Of a stretch of 64,000 nucleotides of DNA, positions 24,501-36,500 are shown one piece after another. Position numbers and translations under genes: made by a program. The notes below the pieces were generated by a model. The model ran no database searches, was not told the DNA's origin, and was given only the letters and a program-made list of their open reading frames with translations. This stretch comes from Engraulis encrasicolus. Lineage: Eukaryota; Chordata; Actinopteri; Clupeiformes; Engraulidae. The DNA lies in assembly GCF_034702125.1 (NCBI RefSeq), contig NC_085861.1, positions 46,830,222 through 46,894,221 on the forward strand, read 5' to 3'. The stretch's first letter is position 1. Each line of letters opens with the position of its first letter.

Positions 24501-27500
24501 CCAGCCATTTTCATTTGGATGTTAACGGGGTGCTGAGTGACCTACTTTCGAAAACATTAAAAGTTAAATAACATAAAACGGCTTGTGCACAACATTTTAT
24601 TTTGCCTGCACAAACGATTCCAACCATTTTCAAGCCATTTGGATTTTGACAGGGTGCTGATTGACCTACTTTCAAAAAATTAAAAGTTAAATAGCATAAA
24701 CATGATTTGTGCACAAACGTTAATTTTGCCTGCACAAACGTGCACGAACGAAGCACAAATGTTTCCAACCATTTGCACAAACTTTTATTTTGCCTGCACA
24801 AACGATTCCAACCATTTTCGAGTCATTTGGAAGTTGACGGGGTGCTGAGTGACCTACTTTCAAAAAATTAAAAGTTAAATAATAACAAAATGGTTTGCAC
24901 AAACGCTCATTTTGCCTGCACAATCGTGCACAAACGATGCACAAACGAACCAAAATGGTTTTATTCAGATTTTTAACATATGGGGTGCCAACTTCACACA
25001 GGTGTATAACCTGCATGATAAGCAGCAGTAACATAATTGTGTTTGTGTGTTATTTATTTATTTATTGTTATTCAAAATAACAGCTACTTAACAAAATCCA
25101 ACAATGTGGCAAACTGTCAAAAGCAATGTAATCACCATACAACATGGTCTCAAAATATGTATAGATATGTATATAATTTAACTTAATCAATATCCATTCT
25201 TCAGCTGCTGAAAATTTGGCTCTGTATGGAAAGGCCACCCAATCAACCATTGTTAGGTCCCCCTGGACCGCTGAGGGCAGTCCCCGAAATGCCATTGATG
25301 GAAATTCTGACGGAAATTTCCATCATGGATCCTGCAGTCACACTGACAGACAGCTAAAGCCATGGTGGAGGGTTGACCTGCTGAAACGCTATAAAATCAC
25401 ATCAGTGGTCATCACCAACAGAGATGGCTACGCTGAGAGACTCAACGGAGCTGAGATTCGCATTGGCAACAACTTGGTTGACAACGGCACCCGCAATCCA
25501 TTGTAAGTTACCTTTGAGGGAAAATAAATTAAAAAACAAGCTGTACATGTGTAACCAGAAGGGGGCGCTACTGAGCATGAAACACCTTTTTACCTCTTAA
25601 AGGTGCCTTAAAGGCCAACTTCCGATAAAACACAGTTTTACTCACTCCTTTTGAAGATCGGACGGTCACCCCCAGTTAAACTCACTTGCAAGGCTCTCAT
25701 AGCGGTGCGTCACCTCACCTGGCTGTGTTTCCCGGTGTTTCCCAATTTACATAAATAATGCAGAGAAACGAGCGAATCACGAAAGCCTTTCTGTGTTTCG
25801 TCACGTCGAAAGAAAGCGATGCCCACAAAGTTTTATGCCGACCCATTTTTCTAAAAACATGTTGAGTAATTTTTTTCTGCTTGTTTTCCGCCTGGTCGAC
25901 CGAAAACTAGCGTAGCTTAGCTATCAGCTGGTTGCTTCTCTCAGGTACACACAGAGCACAAAGCCTCATCCATACAGCAAGCCCACTCTGGTTGCTCCGT
26001 GCCTGCAGCTGTTCTAGGGGTCGCTGTCGAAAGAGCACAGCCCTGAATGGAGCATGCACGCCTCCGTTGGCGCCCCTATAGTGCAGTACCACCCGGAGAG
26101 GTGGCGACTCTGCTTCCCATTACATTCTCTCCAAGAACAGGAGGACTGAGCCAATCAGAGACGCGTTTCCATGAGAGCAGGAGGAGTGAGCCAATCAGAG
26201 ACGCATTTCCACGAGAAACACGGAACACCCTCTCGTTTCTCCACAAGCCACCTTTCTAGCTTGCAAAAACAGCTTTAAACAAAGCAACCAGAACGTTTTT
26301 TAAAACAGGACCAACGCGTAACACATTCAATAACAATGGGGAACACAGCAATATTAATCAAATGACATTGAGAGGCCATCTTTAAAGAAGAACTGAAACG
26401 AATATTTATCTAATCAAATTAAATATTTCGCCTATTTCAAAAACATCAATCCAGCTTTAAAGGGACACTGTGTGAGATTTTTAGTTGTTTATTTCCAGAA
26501 TTCATGCTGCCCATTCATTAATGTTACCTTTTTCATGAATACTGACCACCACCATCAAATTCTAAGTATTCATTATGACTGGAAAAATTGCACTTTTCAT
26601 ACATGAAAAGGAGGATCTTCTCCATGGTCCGCCATTTTGAATTTCCAGAAATAGCCATTTTAAGCTGCAAAAATGACTGTACTTGGGCCATACTAGAACA
26701 TATTAGTATATTAATTAGTAAACTTTCATGAAAAGGTCAAATTTGGCAATAGGCAACACAGTTTCAATGAGCAGCATGGTTGCAGTACCTTTTTTGAGGT
26801 TGCGAGACGATTCGTCGAATGAATTCTTGAGAGGGGATCATTAGTATAAACCTTGGGACCATTCGTATAAGGCATGGGGTGGTTCGTAGAGTACCTGAGG
26901 ACGTTTCGTAGAAGACCTAAGGACGTTCCGTTCAATCCATGCAGACCTTTCGTGCAACTGGGCAGACGTTTAGTTCAGTCTGCCTATTTTATTATTATTT
27001 TTATATTTTATTAAACGTGTGTGCCTACCACCACAATGCAATGGCCACAAACAAAAATTGAACCATGTAGAAAGTGCATGCGCCTCCATTTTGTATTATT
27101 TTAAATTTTATTTCAGGGTGCCTTTATTATTATTATAATTATTATCATTAGTAGTAGTTGTATAGCCTATTTTATTAATTGTGTGTGCCAACCACGTTAT
27201 ATATTGTAACAGACTGCCTCTGCCTCCTCCCGAGTGAGAGCGCAGAGTTACTCTGTGTGCACCACATGCTTAGCCTATAAAATGGCGTTAATTTCAATGG
27301 CAGGTGAAACTATCAGCACAGTGGGTTTACATACAGCAGGGCTATTCAATTGGCAGCCTGCGGGCCAGATGCGGCCCGGACGCGGCCCAGATCCAGCGGC
27401 CATTCACAACAGTGAAACGCCATTGTGGAGTCTCCAGAACAAATTAACATTTTAAACCCTCGGGGAAACCAGTTAGTTTGTCTCTCTCTCTAACAGTTAG

Positions 27501-30500
27501 TCTAGTCTCTAATAGTTTTGCAGTCTCAATGTGCCAGTTTGTGGACTATGCCTACAACAAATAGCCTATTTTCAATTAGACTGCGTCGTTGGAAGAGGTG
27601 CCGTTGCGCAACACGCAATGTGCAGCACACGCTCGCGTGCCAATGCTGCATTGTGCGAGGTGCCTGCGTTTGAGATGTGTTACTGTTGCATTATAGGTCT
27701 GTGCTTCTTGTGGAAGAGTTGTCGACTGAAAAAATGAGCAACTGTAGTCATGGAGCGTCTTACAACGGAGATATGAAGTTTGACAACACAGTTCATGCAA
27801 CACGGAGACGAGGCGGCATCTAGAAGTTATGTTCTTAAAATAAATGAAATCTACAAAGTCTGACAAAACGACACGGCAGCGCTGATGAACATTTCACACT
27901 GTGAATTTGAACTGTGCATGTAGCCTAAATGTCCGTATCCACCTGAGAGAAAGAAGTGTGTGACCGTCAAGTAGGCAGGGAATGCAGACGAGACCATTGG
28001 GCATGTGGAGAGGGAGAAGACGTTTAAGTAGCCTATTTTATTACAGCTGAATTGGAAGGTGTGGATGACAATTGCAGCATTGACTGGTTTTAAAGTGAAG
28101 CTGCAACGGGCAGGCTGTGCTCTCTCTTGAGCCTCAACGTAGTTAGTCAAAGCAGTTAGTTTTGTTCCATTCTAGGTCTGCGCTATCCGTATCCCGCAAC
28201 GGTAGGGGCAGCGACAGGACAGGAGTAGCGACAGGAGTAAACTAGACGTGTCTGTTGTTTTGTAGCCACACAGACTCGGCGACAATGAAAACGAAACAAA
28301 TATTTATGTCACATGCATTTTTGATGGCACTACCAGCCACCGCGGTAGTTTGGAAGAAGTGGATCAACGCTTGAGAGGGGGGGAATATTAGAGGCGCATT
28401 CAGAATGCAGATTCTTCGACTTGTCAACTCACTTCAATGCTCCTTCAACAACGTGTGTCTGGCAGTAGGCTAGTGTTCTATGGCTACAGAAATATGATCA
28501 CTCATGCCCGTAACGTCCGTTCCAATTTAGGATGTGGTCACTAATGAATGATTTCAAGATCACTTGCCATTTATGAGGTCAGATAACATTAGTCATTGAA
28601 CTGTGCAATACTGCAATATATTGTGTCCACCATATTACAATACAATCCACCATATTACAATTGTGCTAATTGTATTGCACAGAGTAATTTTTAAACTATT
28701 ATTATTACCTTTATTTAAATAGGAAGATCCCATTGAGTTACCTCTTTTTTCCAGGGAGTGTATGATAGTCACCCCTGCAGATTATTTCAGTAGGCCTAAG
28801 TGCTGTAGCACTGCAGTTTTGATTTTGCATGGACAACAAATTATTCTCTTTTTTGTGAATCTCTGTCCTGATTGTAGGATTGAACATTCAATGTTAAGAT
28901 TAAAGCTAGCTTTTAAAAATCTAGAAAAAGTTATTTTACCACCTATAGCCCAGTGACCGGCGGCGGCCGCTGACATGTGCGGCCCACCTTCACCTCTTGG
29001 TTTCAAAATGTGGCCCACTTGAAAAACTAATTGAATAGCCCTGCCATACAGTGTTGAATCTCGCCCTCAAACCCGTGCCTGCAGTTCACCTAGGGAGCGC
29101 TGTCGAGACAGCAGAGCTCATAAGGCTGGCGCTAATAACTGACAATTGTGCTCGCTGTCTACTGAAACTTGACAATATTACTGTAAGTTCTGAGAAACCA
29201 ATGTGGATTTCAATGAAATGTACAATAACCTGGGAGTTATGTCCTTCTGATTTCCTACAGCTTTGGCATTTATGAGTCAGGCTCCGCTAGCATCTTGCTA
29301 ACAAAATTGCTTTACGGCCGTCGTGATCACAGCAATGCAGCCGGCCGCCCAATCCAAACGCAGTGTGTGAAGCCACTCGTGACGTCATATTGACAATAAA
29401 GACGTATTTTACAAAGATCCAGCAAGTTTAAACATTCAAACTAACTGCTGTTTGAAAGGATAATCTATCCTGCCTTTTGGAAAAATAAAATGAAACGATG
29501 ATACCAATTCTCTCCCAAAGCAATGGCAGCATCGTGGTTGAGCTCCATGGGATTTCAACAGCCTCTGCGCTCCTTGGCGCTCCTCTGCACTGTCTGGATG
29601 GTGCCACTTAGTGGACAGTACCACCCGGAAAAAGTAGCGAGATTCCTTTCTCGTACTACCCATAAACTCTCTCTGCTATCAGGGAGCAACAAGCCGAGAG
29701 AGCAAGAGAGAAGAAAGCATGAAGTGTGTGCGCCGTGAAAATCACAATTTCTAAATCGTTAAAGCCAGACATTTGCGCTGTTCCAAATAGAGACCAAGCG
29801 CGAGTCTGCAAACAAGGGTTTACTAAAAATAAGAAAAGATATTCGTTGTGTTGAGTTATTTCCAATGTGTTGGTCACTGTTTTTTAATTCATTTTTGGAA
29901 AGGTATAAGGCTACACTGATGGCAGTAGGCCTATTATTGCTGCCTGGCGCGTCGGTTGCACCGTTAGAATATGGACGAAATGTTTTAAAATGTACAACAG
30001 TAATTTAAACATTCAATTTAAATGACATATCTTTATAAGTTTGTGTTGTTATAAAGATTTTTCAATGTCATTTGAGAGTCTGAGATTTCGCTTGGCCCAC
30101 AAACCGCGCCCAAAAATCAAACATAACTGTCGCATGTGAGGCGCAATAGCCTAGGAGGAAACCAATGGTGTTTAATTTTCAACAACAAAGATTGTCTAAT
30201 CAGCAGACGCGTTCACAAGCTGTATAAAAATCCCTGCCGTGAGAGCATCACGAAGCAAACATAGCCTACAACGGAGAGACTGGCCGCTGTGTTGTGTAGC
30301 GCGCATTACCAAATCAGGCGCAGTTAAATTTCATACTTATATGATTCTTATGTATATTCTTGTATGTACATGTATATGCAGGAATATAGATGTATATGTC
30401 TGTGACTGAATCTATATAGTTCCAGTTGTGTTAAGTATTGGGTAAACTGTGCTAGAGTGTGAGGGCTGTCAGCTGAGGTGTGATTGAGCTGATTAGCATA

Positions 30501-33500
30501 TGAGAAGACTCTGGGCTGGTTGGGCCAAGGGCTAATAGTCCACGGGCCAGGTGAGATGTCGGTACCACTCAGAGGGGCAAAGGTTGCTTATATTTTTTTA
30601 AAAGATACATGTCTGAAGTTAACATTTTTGTATGATAACCCTTCTGGAAGTACAGCCAAGTTAGGGTTATCAGCCGTTAAAGTAACACCCCCCCATCAAA
30701 AATAAAGGTTTTTAAGATGGGTGTCTGTCTTTCTACTGGCCCTTGTTTAAGACATATAGGGATGGTTAATTTTGTTATGTGTGGTATCGTTGCGAAGGGG
30801 AGACTCTGAGCTTTCATCCGACACCTTTCGAGAACATATTGGTTAAGTATAGCCCTCCCTGCAGCTCTTCAAACATTTACTCAGACACATTTTTTTCCAT
30901 TTTCGCCGATATCATCTCTTGTCTTTTCATACTGTGGCATCAGGGAACATCAGAGAAACCTATTTAAAACTCTAAAATACTGTCTTGAGTATCAGGAATC
31001 TGAAAATATATCCTTTCACTATGTTATCCCATTTTTAGGGGGTGATTTTCAGTCTTGTATCAGGGATGCCACTTTTTTGTTTTTTGTTTTTTGTGTCTCG
31101 TATAGTCAGACCTTTTTGAGACATTCTGCAGTTGGTTATCATAGCTTGTTATATATCATCAAGGAAGCCGACGGGGGGGGGGACAAAGGGATGTCTTGTC
31201 CCGGGCCCAGGGAGAGAGGGGGCCCAGAATTTGATCCTCATCACATTGTATGTATTGAATTTGGGGCCCTTTCCGATGTCTTTGTCCCGGGCCCAGCCAA
31301 GGCTGTCAGCGACCCTGTATATCATATGAAAGCTTGGATTGTAGTATACAGATATGACCATGTATTTGGTGTACCTATTTGCATAGTAACATATTTGCAT
31401 AGCAACGGTTGCCAATTTGTTGTTATGACTGAAACTTAATTATATGTCCAAAATACCTCAAGACGTTTCAACCTTGAAGATGAATTTGAGTGGTAACCGT
31501 AATATATCTGACTCCCACTCCACTTTTCTTTTTTACACTGCATTGTACATGACCCCACACTACTCTATCAGTTCCATGTAGTGGTAAACTGGCAACGCTT
31601 CTAGGGCCATTCTGCAATTGGTTATCATAGCTCATTATACACCATATTAAAGCTTGGAGTTTGCAGTATATTATGATATATTTTGCTGTACCTATTTGCT
31701 TAGCAACGCAGGTAAAGCATTTTCCTTACCAACCAGCATCAATGATACAGTTTCTCAGCGATTCCATTGTGTTATGATATGTGAATCCTGACTACTTCTC
31801 CTAATATCAGTGTTGTGATGCAAATACATCAAGAGGTTATATACAACATCTGCAACATATGTGATAATGGCCCATTTGATGTTAGTCTTCCAACCGAAAT
31901 CATAGCAAATGTGTGAGAAATACAATAGGCCTTTAAACATATCGTGTCAACTTTTGTAGACATATTGTGTCATGTTAAATATGACTTAAAAATGTTCGGT
32001 TACTACATGTCAGACCTACATGTATCTTAATTTTACATGTGCTTAGCAGAAGAGATGGGAAAAGAGTTGTAGTTGTACTCAAGTGAGCGTAGGCCAATCT
32101 TACTCGAGGGGTAAGTAAAAGTCATGTACTCATCCAAAATCTGCTCAAGTATAGGTAAAGTAGTTAAAAAAAAAAGTACTGAACTTAAAATGTAATTTGA
32201 TGAAAAATAGTTCTTTGTTACTTTCAATAAGATTTCCTCTAGTGGCCTAGGCCTCTTTTTTTGGTCTTTTATGGCTCATTTTGTGACAGGAAAGGATTGG
32301 CGAGAGAGAGAGGCGGCAGTCTGGTGCCCTATCTAGCAACGGTCCATGCCTAGTCCTTTTGAGATGCTCTTCATTTAGTGGTTTTGTTTAGTCAATAATG
32401 ACACATCTGGTGTTCCCAGGCAAGCCCTCTTGCAGGAAAACCAGCAGGTCTATCATCTACAAACCTAAAGGCCAACTTCAGTCTTGGGTAGTGGTTTGAA
32501 CAGGCAGCAGGGCTTTGTTGCATCTGGTATTGGAGACCTAGACTGTATCAGAGGTGTCATGATATATAGCAAAATGTAAAACCTCTCTGTGATATAACAG
32601 TTGAAGATCATGAAGAAGTTTAACATATTGCAAAGGAAGAGTGAGGGACAATACCATCAGAAAAGTGCAAAAAGCTCATTGATGAATGAAAAACATGTTT
32701 GGAAGCCGTCATTGTCATTGTGCACCCAAATACTACTGGTGAGGACTGTATACTGACCATTCAGAAGACAAAAATATAATTTCAGCAGGGGATGTTTTCT
32801 TGGCACACGTTGGGCCAGTGTACAGTTTTATGCTTAAGTCAGTATACAGGTGGGATTTCGACCTGCAACACTCTGATCTGATGTCCATCTCCTGAACCAC
32901 TACGCCACAACTGCCCCATGTGCTGTTACAGTATGTGTAACATGGCTGTTATGTAACTGTATGAATGCCACAGTTGGTCCTACTCTCTACATTTACAGTG
33001 CATGTGCAGGGAGTACTATTCAGTGTGATATGAGGTTCTGTGCTATTGTGACATTAGCACATGTAGAGTAGCAGGGCAATAACAAACCCATTACATCTAC
33101 TGTAACTACCAGGTTCATAGAGTTCAATGCTCAGCATGGTCTCCAATTGTAATGCACTGTACTCTACTGAACTATACTCTACTGTACCATACAGTTGTCT
33201 ACTCTACTTCACTCTACTCCATTGTTCATTACTGCTGCTTGGGTCTAGGGATGGGTATCAGTGTATGCCTGGAAAGTGAGCTGCAGTTGCTCAGTTGGTA
33301 CACCAACACATGTGAATACAGTACATGTATGCATGTTGCTTCATCGGTGGCATTGTTGCAGCAGTATGAAGTTCAGAAATCGTGCTGTCTTTGTAAAGCT
33401 CTGATGACATTGTACCCCACTCTTCGTTTGCAAACCTCTTCATGATCTTCACCTCAAATCAAGTGTTCTTGCAGAGGGTTTTTAAATGTTGCTGTAAATC

Positions 33501-36500
33501 ATGATACATGTGGTACGACCAAGGCCTCCAGGAGGAGAGAAGTGCCGCAAATTCTCGAATTAAATAAACAAGTTTTTAATGTGACAACTCGAGAGTGTGC
33601 AGCACTTCTCTCCTCCTGCAAGTGTGCAACTGCACTCAGGACCCGCCAGGTTAGTGGGGGGATTAATTAACCAGTGCTCTCCACCATCCTCTTCCATGAC
33701 TGAGGAACCCCAATTATGGTACCGTCCCGCTGCACTGCTGCCTTTCGGATGCCCTTTGGGGGCTGCCCCCTTGCACGGGTGAGGCATAAATGCAATTTTG
33801 TTGTGTGTCGTGAGCACAGTGTGTAGTGTGTTGTGGAGTGCTGTGTCACAATGTGAATGGATGTAGGAGTTAACTAGTTGGACTTTCACTTCACTTTCTA
33901 CTACTAAAGACTACTAAAAAGGGACAAGTTAAGGAATGAGTTTATGTTGTGTTTTTCACACAATTGCTATGATTTCAGTTGCAAGACTAATATCATAGGG
34001 GACATTATCACATATATTTCTGGTATATAACCTCTGGGCGCATAACATTGATTTTAGGACAAGTAGTCAGGATTCAGACACAATGGAATCACTGAGAAAC
34101 TATATCATTGATACTGGTTATGGAAAATGATTTGCCTAGTTAACATTGCTCTGCAAACAGGTACACCAAATATGATAATATATGAATATGCTACCCACTC
34201 CAGGCTTTCATATGGTATATAACAAGCTATGACAACCAACTGCAAAATGCACCTAGAGGTATTGCTTCCTGAACTTTATGAGAAAATGGTAAAACTGTGT
34301 TTTGAAAAAAATAACATGCCTCATACAAGACTGAAAATCACCCCCTAAACATGGGATAACATAGCGAAAGGATACATTTTCAGATTCCTGATACTCAAGA
34401 CAATATTTTAGAGTTTAAAATAGGTCTTTCTGATGCTCCCTGATGCCACAGTATGAAAAGACAAGAGATGATATCGGCGAAAATGGAAAAAAATGTGTCT
34501 GAGTAAATGTTTGAAGAGCTGCAGGGAGGGCTATACTTAACCAAAATGCTCTCAAGAGGTGTCGGATGAAAGCTCAGAGTCTCCCCTTCGCAACGATACC
34601 ACACATAACAAAATTAACCATCCCTATATGTCTTAAACAAGGGCCAGTAGAAAGACAGGCACCCATCTTAAAAACCTTTATTTTTGATGGGGGGGGGGTG
34701 TTGCTTTAACGGCTGATAACCCTAACTTGGCTGTACTTCCAGAAGGGTTATCATACAAAAATGTTAACTTCAGACATGTATCTTTTCAAAAAATATAAGC
34801 AACCTTTGCCCCTCTGAGTGGTACCGACATCTCACCTGGCCCGTGGACTATATAAAAGACCCAATGATGCCACTAGGAAGGTGTGTTTTTTACCAAAGAA
34901 ACTCAAGAGAAAGAACAATCTCTTGGCGGGGAATGCATTGGCCACGGTGTAGTACGGGGGCGTTGCCTGAGGACACGAGTGGATGGAAAATTAACTCCCT
35001 TGCGCATGGTCATTGGTCAGTGGGTGCGATGGATACCATTTTCGTACTCCCTTGCACATGGTCAGTGGGGGCGACACCATGATGGATAATTTGTGGCCAA
35101 GTAACGGCAGCTGTTGGTCAGCAGTAATTGCTGGGGGTAATTAAGGACAGCTGACAGACATTCACGCTGTCCTATGACCTGTTCCACAGTGAATAACATT
35201 TCCGTACTCCCCTCGCCATCATTTCGTACTACGCTGTTATGACGTGAGTAAGCCCTCTTGTCTCAAGCCTCTTTGCTTTTTACCGAGAGAGATCAGAGAA
35301 GGATGTTTCTCGCTAAGACGTTCCCTGTTCCAAATCTGGAGCAGTAGCCTAATAAAATCTGCAGTAAACTCACCAGACCAAAAGTGCCTGTCTGACATTA
35401 ATGAAGAAAAACCCCGGTTAAAATATTTAGAGTTGAATAGAAATGACAAACATGCCCGATGATGCTACCAACCACATTCCCATTGCAATATTTGTAAGCG
35501 CTGATACTCTCAAATTAACCTCATATGCGTTCCCAACCGTGGCTCTCTGATCATAGCTGACCTTTTAAAAAAAAAAAAAAAAAAGTTAAACGTCGACTAT
35601 AATGCACCTTCTGCAGACAGCTGCTGGCACTGAGCAGAAAGCTATATAGCAAAATATTGGTTGTATTTTCATAACAGCATTTAATTGTGTAGGCCTACAT
35701 TTTTTCTGTGCGTTCCGGGACCTCTGTCCAACTCATGATCGTTGTGATGCCATGTGTATTTAGCGTTCAGTTACCTTGTGATTTAGAAATATTAAGCATT
35801 TTAGTGCTGTTATTATCGGTCAACACCATGCACTTCACAACTCAGGCGCATTCATATTCGGACGGGACTTTTATTACCTATGGACCCCCGGTAATTCGGA
35901 ATAACTACGGAGAATGTCTGAGTTTTTAGTCCTGTGTGAATGTGCCATGTCCGCGATTTGAGAGGTAATAATTCCGCCGCGAATTACCTACTGTAATTTG
36001 GCGAAACACAGACGTCCTGGGGTAATTTCACATAGGCGCGCCGTCTGCACCCCCTTGTAATGTCTGTGAATTGAGTAAATAACAGACGTTTATTTATCCC
36101 GTCCGAATGCGCGAATTACCAGGGTTCCATAGTGTAACCGGGTGGGGTTACTAATATTACAGACTTTTAAGTAATTAGTTTTTAGAAGGTGACTACGCCA
36201 GTCTCGTTAAAGGGTGAGACAACCCAGATGTTAAAAAAAACAATTTTTCCCCGACAGGTTCTAGATGACAAAGGATGACACAGCTGTTGCACATACAATA
36301 GTTTTTATTTTCTTCTGCTTTCAGTCTTATTTGTATTCAAAATGTGCAGGCAGTTCACTTGAGTTTATATACACAGAGTTGTATCTCCACTGAAGTCAAT
36401 ACAGATAGATATCGTGAAACAGTGACGGCTGAAGTGCGAGAGCACTGAGTAGGCTAGTACAGGTCATTTACTGAGCGTGTTACCTACACACTGCACTGTG

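Larger units (their letters stand above)
30535..34852. repeat. Large imperfect inverted repeat (arms about 0.9-1.4 kb)
   Basis: The left arm 30535-31950 and the right arm 33945-34852 are reverse complements with scattered substitutions. The best conserved part is 30535-31070 with 34320-34852. A 62-residue frame in the left arm recurs on the minus strand in the right arm with few changes, so it reflects shared DNA, not a proven gene. The left arm is longer because of the MITE at 31160-31317 and a local duplication. The spacer holds SINE fragments. It may be two copies of one transposon in opposite directions or one foldback element. Confidence 0.8.

Noticed and set aside
32849..32917. tRNA gene on the minus strand
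   Set aside because: A- and B-box words are present but the cloverleaf does not close; better read as a SINE head.
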